A stretch of DNA of 10,611 bases from Thermoplasmata archaeon (GTDB lineage: Archaea; Thermoplasmatota; Thermoplasmata; Lutacidiplasmatales; UBA184), in assembly GCA_030046135.1 (NCBI GenBank), contig JASIEC010000141.1, positions 1-10,611 of the forward strand. Reading direction: 5' to 3'. A program made the position numbers and the translations under genes. Under the pieces are notes generated by a model. That model was not told the origin of the DNA. It was given only the letters and a program-made list of their open reading frames with translations, and did no database searches. Below, one piece after another: positions 1-5,414 of the stretch (its first letter is position 1; each line of letters begins with the position of its first letter).

Positions 1-1171
1 TGGGCCCTTGGTCCGGACTCAGCGTGATCGCCGGCGTCACGCTGAACGAGGTCGAGGCCTGGTTCGAATCGGCGTCGGTCGCGACGACGTTCTGCCCCCC
101 GTCGTCCCCCTGCGGGACCCCGGGCACCGTGAACGTGCACGGGGATCCGATCGACGCGGGAAAGCTCCCGGTCCCGTTCGTTTGGCACGTCGAAGCCACC
201 GACTTTCCGTCGAAGGTAAACGAGACACTCACGTCAGCTCCGAAGTTGGATCCGGCAGCGGAGACGAGGCTTCCCGGGCCACCGATAGGGACGTCCAGCT
301 TGAGAACGGGGAGGGAACTCCCCGACAGCACGAACTCGGCTCCTGCGCAGTCCGAGCTCCCGTCGACGGCCCAGTACGCGTAGGTCCCGGGAGGATCCCC
401 GGACGGGACGGCAACGGTCGCATTGAACTCGCCCTCGGCGCCGCTCGCGGCCGGCGCCCCCACCAAGAACCTCAACGAACCGTTGGGTGCGGCCCAGTAG
501 ACCGAGGTGGTTCCCACCGAGGAGAAACCTCGCCCCTGGAGTTTCACCGAAGAGCCCGCCGCCCCCCGGGCGGGATCGGGCGAGGCCACGGTGAGGCTCG
601 CCGTCCACGATTGGCACCCGATCGAGGCCGGGGGCACGGCGGTGAGATTGAAGGGATAGTTGGCGCACGTCGCATTGGGGGTATAGTTCTCGAGGGACCA
701 GAACTCGTACGGCCCCGGAGGGAACGCCGTCGTGCTGTTCTTGGACGGCACTGTGACGTTCACGTAGAAGTCCTCCGCGGCGCCCGCCGGGATCGACGTC
801 AGATAGAGGACGGACCCCCCCGAGAAGTTGGACATCCAGATCGTGAACGAGCCCAGGGGACCCGAGGTCCGATTGTAGTAGCCCGAGCCCTCGAGCTCGA
901 CGACGGTCCCGGCGATTCCAGCGGCGGGCACCGGAGCGACGACCGCGAGAGCCGCCCCGTACCCGACACAGTTGAAGGCGGGGGGCGGGGTGGGCGGCGT
1001 CACCGAGCCGCGAACGCCCGCGACGCCGATGGACGGTGCCGCGGTGCCGGAGGACCCGGGGACCGCTGCGAACATCGCGATCACGACGGCGAAGAGCGCG
1101 AAGGCAAGGAACAGGGACGTGCACCTCGTCCGACACGAGCAACCGCCGAGTGAGCGGGGCCTTCTCGTCAC
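1..1171 (-). CDS. Exported protein with tandem Ig-like (IPT/TIG-type) repeats, 3' end cut by window edge
   Basis: The minus-strand frame is open from a stop at 1223-1225 to the left edge, giving 390 codons with no stop. The only start codon before the signal segment is GTG at 1169-1171, with GGAGGT at 1183-1188 about 11 bases upstream. The N-terminus is basic (residues 3-16), followed by a hydrophobic stretch at about 20-37 and a small-residue/Pro segment, which fits a Sec signal peptide or N-terminal anchor. A Thr-Pro linker precedes two homologous repeats: about 68-185 (Cys68, Cys169) and about 186-285 (Cys186, Cys275). Each has the pattern P..GxxG(T/S)xVxLxGxG(F/Y) and later PPGxYxxW followed by Cys. 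A third, differently spaced Ig-like unit spans about 287-380 and contains FTFDGKSVAS. A fourth begins at the edge. A surface or cell-envelope role is inferred. Ligand and anchoring are unknown because the C-terminus is missing. Confidence 0.82.
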   Translation of the reverse strand, partial: MTRRPRSLGGCSCRTRCTSLFLAFALFAVVIAMFAAVPGSSGTAAPSIGVAGVRGSVTPPTPPPAFNCVGYGAALAVVAPVPAAGIAGTVVELEGSGYYNRTSGPLGSFTIWMSNFSGGSVLYLTSIPAGAAEDFYVNVTVPSKNSTTAFPPGPYEFWSLENYTPNATCANYPFNLTAVPPASIGCQSWTASLTVASPDPARGAAGSSVKLQGRGFSSVGTTSVYWAAPNGSLRFLVGAPAASGAEGEFNATVAVPSGDPPGTYAYWAVDGSSDCAGAEFVLSGSSLPVLKLDVPIGGPGSLVSAAGSNFGADVSVSFTFDGKSVASTCQTNGTGSFPASIGSPCTFTVPGVPQGDDGGQNVVATDADSNQASTSFSVTPAITLSPDQGP

Positions 1172-1225
1172 GGCTGGGGAGGACCTCCACGCCGAAGATC
1201 GGTCGCCGCCCCGCCCCTCATCCTA

Positions 1226-1596
1226 TCTCGCTGCCTCCCTCGCACCTAGAGCGCCGGTCGGACGCGTCGGACTCCCCACAAGCGGGTCGTAGAATAAAGT
1301 GAATCCACGTCCGCCTGGCGGGCTGCCTTCCCCAGCGAGGGGCCCCGGTTTTCCACAGCGCGCGTACGGAGCGATAGTGCTCGAGTTGGCGTGTCCTGTC
1401 CCGGAGAGGGGAGGTAAGTCACTGACCGCGGCTTTCGGGTGCGAGACGGACGGCGTGAAGCTCCCCCCTTCGGTGGCTTCGATCGAAGCTGGATCACGAG
1501 CCTCGTTTTCCTCAAGAGAGCGGTTGTCCGGTCGAACCGGGACATCGCTCGCCCAGGCGACGCCGGGGCCAAGGTTCCGTCAATCCCGGTCGCGGG
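1226..1596. other. Gene-free stretch with several short inverted repeats
   Basis: No reading frame here has protein-like composition. The open frames on both strands are Arg/Ser/Pro-rich and match nothing I recognise. The stretch holds CCCC/GGGG arms at 1330-1342, a perfect 14-base palindrome GCTTCGATCGAAGC at 1476-1489, and a hairpin at 1526-1543 (CCGGT-CGA-ACCGG core). It lies between the end of vapC and the start of the repeat-protein gene, all on the minus strand, so it could hold the vapBC 3' end, a leader or a structured RNA. I cannot assign an RNA family. Confidence 0.4.
1291..1300 (-). promoter_or_regulatory. Possible TATA element for the Ig-like repeat gene
   Basis: On the minus strand this reads ACTTTATTCT, an AT-rich island in GC-rich surroundings. 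Transcription starting about 25 bases downstream would leave a leader of roughly 100 bases before the GTG at 1171. No clear BRE is visible, so this is a weak call. Confidence 0.25.
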
Positions 1597-1998
1597 TCAG
1601 AGGGTCACTACCCTGAGACCCAGGCTCGACGCGGCTTCGGAGAGGCTACGGTCTCGAGTCACCAGGGTGTGACCCGAAGCAACTGCGTGACCCGCGATCA
1701 TCACGTCGGGCGCCCCGGGAGATCTCCCCGTCCGCTGGAGCTCCGCCCGAAGCTCCCCTGCGCGACGGGTTCCATCCAAGTCGAACGGCTCGATCGGGAT
1801 CTGGCGGAGGAGGAGCTCGACCTTCGCCCTCTCGGAGCGGGACTTCGAGAACTCCACTCCGGAGAGGATCTCGAACACGGCCACCGCGCTGAGCACCGGG
1901 AGCAGCCCTTCGGCTTCGAGCCCCTTGACCACCGCAAGGGCCTTTCGATCCCCTGAGAGGATGTCGATCAGAACGCTCGAGTCAACTGTCACGCCCAC
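1597..1998 (-). CDS. vapC: VapC-type PIN-domain ribonuclease toxin
   Basis: This 133-residue protein has the length and motifs of a VapC toxin, a Mg-dependent endoribonuclease that typically cuts tRNA or rRNA. The four acidic active-site positions of the PIN fold are visible: Asp6 (VDSSVLID), Glu43 (FEILSG), Asp98 (PDVMIAGHA) and Asp116 (TRDRSL). The start is GTG at 1996-1998, with GGAGG at 2006-2010 spaced seven bases away inside vapB. A second in-frame GTG two codons downstream (1990-1992) is an alternative start. The gene overlaps the 3' end of vapB by 17 bases, which indicates translational coupling in a two-gene operon. All catalytic residues are present, so the toxin looks intact. Its RNA target cannot be told from sequence. 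Confidence 0.93.
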   Translation of the reverse strand: MGVTVDSSVLIDILSGDRKALAVVKGLEAEGLLPVLSAVAVFEILSGVEFSKSRSERAKVELLLRQIPIEPFDLDGTRRAGELRAELQRTGRSPGAPDVMIAGHAVASGHTLVTRDRSLSEAASSLGLRVVTL

Positions 1999-2266
1999 GG
2001 ACCGTCCTCCGGCTCCGGCCGAACCGAGCTCGCTCAGCTCTCAGCTCCAGGGCCCGCATCTCCTGAATCCCCTCTCGAACGAGACGTGCGTCTTCGCGAC
2101 TGAGGACCCCCGCGAGCCGTCCGAAGGAGGGTCGGGAGTCCGCAAGAAGCCGATTGATGGTGTCGGTGAAGCTCTCGCCCGGCCGCTTGGCCAGACGAAA
2201 CCTCTGGTAGGCCGACTTCTCCAACGATACGGTACGGCTCGTCACAATCGACACATCGATAGACAT
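1982..2266 (-). CDS. vapB: VapB-family antitoxin (archaeal DUF217-like)
   Basis: The product is the likely antitoxin for the overlapping PIN toxin. The N-terminal segment SRTVSLEKSAYQRFRLAKR, followed by PGESFTDTINRLL, matches the archaeal VapB family, in which this part is a ribbon-helix-helix/AbrB-like DNA-binding dimer. The highly charged C-terminal half (about residues 50-94, Arg/Glu-rich) would wrap around and inhibit VapC. ATG at 2264-2266 gives 94 residues. An in-frame GTG at 2243-2245 would give 87 residues, start only a few residues before the conserved core, and sit about 24 bases after a TATA-like element, so a leaderless GTG start is a real alternative. Repeats around 2246-2279 suggest autoregulation by the VapBC complex. 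Confidence 0.88.
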   Translation of the reverse strand: MSIDVSIVTSRTVSLEKSAYQRFRLAKRPGESFTDTINRLLADSRPSFGRLAGVLSREDARLVREGIQEMRALELRAERARFGRSRRTVRGRDS

Positions 2267-2279
2267 CTATAGGTCGATT
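2246..2279 (-). promoter_or_regulatory. vapBC promoter/operator: TATA-like element with nested repeats
   Basis: This AT-richer patch holds an inverted repeat AATCGAC (2246-2252) / GTCGATT (2273-2279), inner arms ATAGA (2259-2263) / TCTAT (2266-2270), and a direct repeat CATCGATAG (2254-2262) / CATCTATAG (2264-2272) spaced ten bases apart, one helical turn. On the minus strand TATAGA at 2266-2271 could be the TATA box. Overlap of repeats with the promoter fits autoregulation by an RHH-type antitoxin, which is an inference. Confidence 0.5.
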
Positions 2280-2395
2280 ACCAGGAAGGGATGACATCGA
2301 AACCTCCCAGATCGCGGACCGGGCTCCCAAGGGGCAACGCGGAGGTGAGGCCCCAGGAGGCTGCGCCCACGTTCGGGTCCGCTCGATGGGCATTC

Positions 2396-2415
2396 GGTGC
2401 AATTCTGCTTGCACC
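2396..2415. repeat. Perfect 7-base inverted repeat in the vapB / M29-like divergent region
   Basis: GGTGCAA (2396-2402) and TTGCACC (2409-2415) are exact reverse complements separated by six bases. They lie about 100 bases before the ATG of the M29-like gene and 130 bases before vapB. The layout suits a dimeric regulator site or a small hairpin. Nothing in the sequence identifies a binding protein. Confidence 0.4.
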
Positions 2416-2464
2416 CTGCGATCCTCCGAGCGCACCGTCCGTACGTACAGCGATTTCCTCAGCG

Positions 2465-2471
2465 CTATAGC
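2465..2471 (+). promoter_or_regulatory. Possible TATA element for the M29-like gene
   Basis: CTATAGC sits about 47 bases before the ATG at 2514. A start about 25 bases downstream would give a leader of roughly 20 bases. No Shine-Dalgarno is seen before that ATG, which fits a short leader. The call rests on one short AT-rich element. Confidence 0.3.
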
Positions 2472-2513
2472 TGGCCGGCGGATAGGCGGACGGTTGCGTC
2501 TCGCGGGACCCCG

Positions 2514-3572
2514 ATGGCTCGGCAGTTGCTGAATCGAGTTGCGAAGAAGGTCCTGACCGAGTCGCTGCGAATCCGCCCCGGAGAGAACGTCGCGGTCGAA
2601 TCGTGGAATACAGGCCTCGACTTCGCGAGGACCGCCGTGTTGGAGGCGCGCCGGATCGGCGCGACCCCCGTTTTGCTTCTAGAAGACGAGGACACGTTCG
2701 TCGCGAGCCTGCGAGAGAGCCCGACGAAATTCGCTGGGACGATGGGCCGGCACGAAGTCGCGCTCCTCTCCCGAACGAACGGTTACGTTTTCATTCCGGG
2801 CCCCCTTCTTGGGGGCTCGCCGAGGCTCTCGCGGGCCTCGCTTTCGAGATCGACGGCCTACAACCCGTCCTGGTACGAGGCGGCGAAGAAGGCCCGGCTG
2901 CGCGGGGCTCGAATGCTGTTCGGGTACGTCGGTCCCGATCTTGCCGGGATACTTCGGCGACCGTTGGGTCAGGTTGTCGAGCATCAGCTAACGGCGGCTC
3001 TGACGGACTTTCGGAGAGTCCATCGCACAGGGTTGGCTCTGTCCGGGAGATTGAGGGTCGGGGCTCGTCTAACTCTAACGTCCGACGGCGAAACCCTGAG
3101 CTTCGGCTTGGGAAGGGAGGAGGCGCTCGACGACGGTACGGTCAGCGCTGGCGACGTGACCCGAGGCGAGAACATAACGAACATACCGCCGGGGTACTAC
3201 GCACGAGAAGTCGCCCCGTCGACCCTCGAGGGAACCGTCTGCCTCTTCGCTCCGGTGCCACGAATCGGCGCCGTAGCGGATCTGCGATTGCAGTTCAAAG
3301 AAGGTCGCCTCACGCGCTGGGAAAGCGACTCGGCCCAGCGTGAGGTCAATCGACTAGTGGAAGACACTCCCCGGGACCGTCGCACGCTCAGTGCCCTCGT
3401 GATCGGGCTCAATCCGGCCTTGCGCCGGGGGTTCGGGCAGGACCGGCTGGTCGAGGGGGCGGTCTCCTTCTTCGGACTGCTCCAGAGCACAACTCGAGGT
3501 CCCACGCTCAAGGTGGGGTCGCGGACCTTGATCCGAGATGGCGCAGTTGACCCAGCCCTCATGCAGCCCTAG
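2514..3572 (+). CDS. Aminopeptidase (M29 / AmpT)-like protein, metal site apparently degenerate
   Basis: The 352-residue product resembles the M29 aminopeptidase T and dihydroxypyridine dioxygenase (NicX) fold group. Visible signatures are an N-terminal RIRPGENVAVES (residues 19-30), an alpha/beta segment with ARRIGATPVLLLEDED, the central NIPPGYYAREVAP (223-235) at the place where the family has N-(F/I)-P-x-GE, and IGLNPALRRGFGQDRLVEG (297-315), the counterpart of the family's GIGxNP...E block. ATG at 2514 was chosen because the open frame upstream (from 2397) is compositionally unlike protein and the family fold begins just after it. In the C-terminal part, EGAVSFFGLLQS replaces the usual HxALG-type block and no following HxD is seen, so metal binding is probably lost. 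It could be a non-peptidase paralogue. The upstream region is shared divergently with vapBC. Confidence 0.72.
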   Translation: MARQLLNRVAKKVLTESLRIRPGENVAVESWNTGLDFARTAVLEARRIGATPVLLLEDEDTFVASLRESPTKFAGTMGRHEVALLSRTNGYVFIPGPLLGGSPRLSRASLSRSTAYNPSWYEAAKKARLRGARMLFGYVGPDLAGILRRPLGQVVEHQLTAALTDFRRVHRTGLALSGRLRVGARLTLTSDGETLSFGLGREEALDDGTVSAGDVTRGENITNIPPGYYAREVAPSTLEGTVCLFAPVPRIGAVADLRLQFKEGRLTRWESDSAQREVNRLVEDTPRDRRTLSALVIGLNPALRRGFGQDRLVEGAVSFFGLLQSTTRGPTLKVGSRTLIRDGAVDPALMQP

Positions 3573-3615
3573 TCCGGACCCGGGATTGCCTCTTGGGTGA
3601 AGCTCATGCCCTGCC

Positions 3616-3644
3616 GGGGCCGTCCAATCGGAGGCTTCGGCCCC
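3616..3644. terminator. Stem-loop between convergent genes, possible bidirectional 3' end
   Basis: GGGGCCG (3616-3622) pairs perfectly with CGGCCCC (3638-3644), with an inner TCC/GGA pair (3623-3625 / 3630-3632). It lies four bases beyond the VOC stop on the minus strand and about 45 bases after the M29-like stop on the plus strand. No T-run follows, so a role in transcript end formation or RNA protection is a guess from position and symmetry. Confidence 0.4.
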
Positions 3645-3647
3645 AAC

Positions 3648-4076
3648 CTACGGCCCGTCCGCTACGGGGAGTTGAGGATTCCAGGCAACTTCCCACAAGT
3701 GTCCGTCAGGGTCTTCGAAGTACCCCGCGTACCCGCCCCAGAACGTCGGGGCCGCCGTCTTCACGATGCGGGCCCCGGCGGTGCGGGCTTGATTCATCAC
3801 CTCGTCCACCTCGTCCTGGCTGTTGACGTTGTGCGCGATCGTGAACTCGGTCGAGCTCTTCGGCTGCGCCGGGACCGTCGCGTCCCACGCGATCTCTTTG
3901 CGCGGGTAGAGTGCGAGCATCAGATTCCCCTGCAGCGGAAAGAACGCGACCGCACCGTGCTCGAACTCGGTGCCGACGATCCCCTCCGACGGCAGCCCCA
4001 GCCCGTCCCGGTAGAATCGCAAGGAACGCTCAAGGTCCTCGACGCCGAGGGTGAGGACGCTGACGCGGGGCCTCAT
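3648..4076 (-). CDS. VOC-superfamily (glyoxalase/bleomycin-resistance fold) protein
   Basis: This 142-residue protein has the two beta-alpha-beta-beta-beta modules of the VOC fold. It opens with the typical TLGVEDLERSLRFYRDGLGL (residues 9-28) and ends with GYFEDPDGHLWEVAWNP (117-133), where Glu129 is at the usual metal-ligand position. Family members include glyoxalases, dioxygenases and drug-binding proteins, and the sequence does not settle which this is. ATG at 4074-4076 is followed at once by the conserved beta strand, and a TATA element centred about 27 bases upstream points to a leaderless transcript. The gene is divergent from an HxlR regulator and convergent with the M29-like gene. 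Control by the neighbouring regulator is plausible but inferred. Confidence 0.88.
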   Translation of the reverse strand: MRPRVSVLTLGVEDLERSLRFYRDGLGLPSEGIVGTEFEHGAVAFFPLQGNLMLALYPRKEIAWDATVPAQPKSSTEFTIAHNVNSQDEVDEVMNQARTAGARIVKTAAPTFWGGYAGYFEDPDGHLWEVAWNPQLPVADGP

Positions 4077-4098
4077 GACCCCCGAAACTCGACCCGCG

Positions 4099-4107
4099 CT
4101 ATATTAC
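4099..4107 (-). promoter_or_regulatory. TATA box of a leaderless archaeal promoter (VOC gene)
   Basis: On the minus strand the element reads AATATAGC, centred near 4103, about 27 bases from the ATG at 4076. That is the canonical archaeal TATA-to-start distance, so transcription should begin at or next to the start codon. It is the strongest promoter match in the window and part of the evidence for an archaeal host. Confidence 0.6.
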
Positions 4108-4262
4108 TCGGGGCCGAGGGGCCGGAACGGTCGCTTCACGAGCGCTGAGCCTCGTCGCCTCTACGGCACGACAAGGAGTGAGGGGCAGCGGGCGACCCGA
4201 GGTTCCGGTCCGTTCGGGCTGGCAAGAGTTCCGTCCGAGTGGGAAGAGACCATAACCCGCCT

Positions 4263-4276
4263 TGGCGGTGCCGCCA
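4263..4276. promoter_or_regulatory. Palindrome just upstream of the HxlR gene, possible autoregulatory operator
   Basis: TGGCGG-TG-CCGCCA is a perfect 6-base inverted repeat, nested in looser outer arms CCGCC (4257-4261) / GGCGG (4279-4283). It lies immediately before the ribosome binding site of the HxlR gene. HxlR-family dimers bind short inverted repeats near their own promoters, so this is a candidate operator. As RNA it could also fold over the ribosome binding site. Confidence 0.4.
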
Positions 4277-4281
4277 CGGGC

Positions 4282-4287
4282 GGAGGG
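4282..4287 (+). promoter_or_regulatory. Shine-Dalgarno that fixes the GTG start of the HxlR gene
   Basis: GGAGGG is followed by a six-base spacer and GTG at 4294-4296. It is one of the best-placed ribosome binding sites in the window and decides this start over earlier GTG/ATG codons, which would add about 80 residues of non-conserved, low-complexity sequence. Confidence 0.65.
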
Positions 4288-4293
4288 AATGAC

Positions 4294-4758
4294 GTGCCGG
4301 CGGTCGCGTCCGAGTCGGAATTCCGCCGATCCCACAAGAACCTGAAGTCGCCCCTTCTCAAAGTGGAGTTCGTGAACTGCCCGGTGGAGGCCTCGATGGG
4401 GATCCTTGGCAAGAAGTGGACGCTCCTCATCGTCCGGGACATCGGCGCCTACGGAGTCGATCGGTTCAGCCGGCTCCGAAAGTCGCTGCCTCAGATCCCG
4501 CCCAAGGTCCTGGCCACCCGCCTGAAGCAGCTGGAGCGAGAGGGTTTCGTTCGACAACGGGTCGAGAGGGACACCCCGCCGCGCGTGGTCCGATGGTCGC
4601 TCACGGAGAAGGGCGTGGACGCCATCCGCGTGGGGATGGTGATGAGCGCGTTCGGCTCGCGCTGGTGCGCCGCCTCGATCTTCGCGGACGGCCGGTCGCG
4701 AACGATGCGCGAGATGTACAGCCCGGACGCGCTCGAGCTGTTCCTCAAGATCGTCTAG
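4294..4758 (+). CDS. HxlR-family winged-helix transcriptional regulator
   Basis: With the GTG start at 4294 the protein is 154 residues, normal for HxlR/MarR-like regulators. The core begins at NCPVEASMGILGKKWTLLIVRD (residues 28-49), the diagnostic HxlR opening with its conserved Cys (Cys29). It continues through FSRLRKSLPQIPPKVLATRLKQLEREGFV, the recognition helix and turn, and RVVRWSLTEKG, the wing. In bacterial relatives (HxlR, HypR, YodB) this N-terminal Cys senses formaldehyde, hypochlorite or quinones. That chemistry is known for the relatives and only inferred here. The gene is divergent from a VOC gene and precedes a tautomerase on the same strand by 73 bases. These neighbours are likely targets. 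A palindrome at 4263-4276 suggests self-control. The C-terminal part (about residues 118-154) shows no known domain. Confidence 0.9.
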   Translation: MPAVASESEFRRSHKNLKSPLLKVEFVNCPVEASMGILGKKWTLLIVRDIGAYGVDRFSRLRKSLPQIPPKVLATRLKQLEREGFVRQRVERDTPPRVVRWSLTEKGVDAIRVGMVMSAFGSRWCAASIFADGRSRTMREMYSPDALELFLKIV

Positions 4759-4831
4759 CGAAAGGTGTCCGTTCGCTCACTGGCCCGCTTATCGCTCACC
4801 GGGTCGTCGGACCGCTCGGACGGGGGACACC

Positions 4832-5284
4832 ATGCCGCCGATGATCGATCTGTACGCCCGTGAGGACCTCTTCCCGCAAGGCTCGGACCGCAAGCTCGCC
4901 GAGGAACTCACCCTCGCGGTGCTCCGGGCCGAGGGCGTCAAGGCCCCGGGGCCGTTCCATCTGAACAACACGGCGGCCTACATCCACCGGCTCCCCCCGC
5001 ACACTGTCCATACTGCGGCGACGGACTCCGCGAAGACCGTTCGTGTCCAGGTCATCACGCCTCCCTCGGTCCTCTCGCGCGACGGTCAGCGGCAGCTCGT
5101 CAAGGAGATCACGGAGATCGTCGCCCGGGTCGCCGGGGATTCCACTCTCCCCGCACGGACCTGGGTCATCCTCACCGAAGCCGCCGAAGGGGGGTGGGGG
5201 CTCGCCGGGACCGCCTTCGGGAAGGAGGAGTTCGCCGCTCTCGCGGCGAAGGCGGCGGCCGCCAAATCGACCCCCCGTCCCTAG
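4832..5284 (+). CDS. Tautomerase-superfamily protein (two-module, cis-CaaD-like length)
   Basis: The 150-residue product begins Met-Pro-Pro-Met-Ile, so removal of Met exposes an N-terminal Pro, the general base or acid of the 4-oxalocrotonate tautomerase superfamily. It has two beta-alpha-beta halves, residues about 2-65 and 70-125. The second carries TVRVQVITPPSVLSRDGQRQ and the hallmark RTWVILTEAAEGGWGLAG (109-126). This length is that of the fused-module group (cis-3-chloroacrylic acid dehalogenase-like and related tautomerases), not the 62-residue 4-OT type. Substrate is unknown. The C-terminal tail is Ala/Lys-rich and probably disordered. It may be cotranscribed with the upstream HxlR gene. 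The intergenic 73 bases also contain TCGCTCAC twice, 19 bases apart (4773-4780 and 4792-4799), a possible regulator site. GGGGGA just before the ATG may serve as a weak ribosome binding site. Confidence 0.87.
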   Translation: MPPMIDLYAREDLFPQGSDRKLAEELTLAVLRAEGVKAPGPFHLNNTAAYIHRLPPHTVHTAATDSAKTVRVQVITPPSVLSRDGQRQLVKEITEIVARVAGDSTLPARTWVILTEAAEGGWGLAGTAFGKEEFAALAAKAAAAKSTPRP

Positions 5285-5414
5285 TTCGTCGAGAGCCGAG
5301 CTGCCAGAGCGAGCCCCTCCCCAACGAAGGCCGAGGATTCCGCGCGGGCGCGAAGGAGCTCCGGCCTACCGACCCCCAAGACCGACACGGGCCGAGTTCT
5401 AGCTCACGGTGACC

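Noticed and set aside
8..1153. Long plus-strand open frame of 381 codons
   Set aside because: It is very rich in Arg and Gly with no domain pattern. It is the shadow of the minus-strand repeat-protein gene, which has a signal peptide and periodic repeats.
234..1190. Minus-strand open frame of 318 codons beginning at 1190
   Set aside because: It is Arg-rich and lies in a different frame from the true exported protein that starts at 1171. The repeats and signal peptide are only in the latter frame.
1400..1470. Resemblance of GGGGAGGTAAGTC to the conserved 5' region of RNase P RNA
   Set aside because: None of the other conserved RNase P blocks follow within the required distance, so the match is likely chance.
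4773..5412. GCTCAC-GG-like motif upstream of the tautomerase (twice) and the MBL gene as a shared regulon site
   Set aside because: Similar strings also occur inside coding sequence (for example near 4598), and the MBL copy matches only partly.
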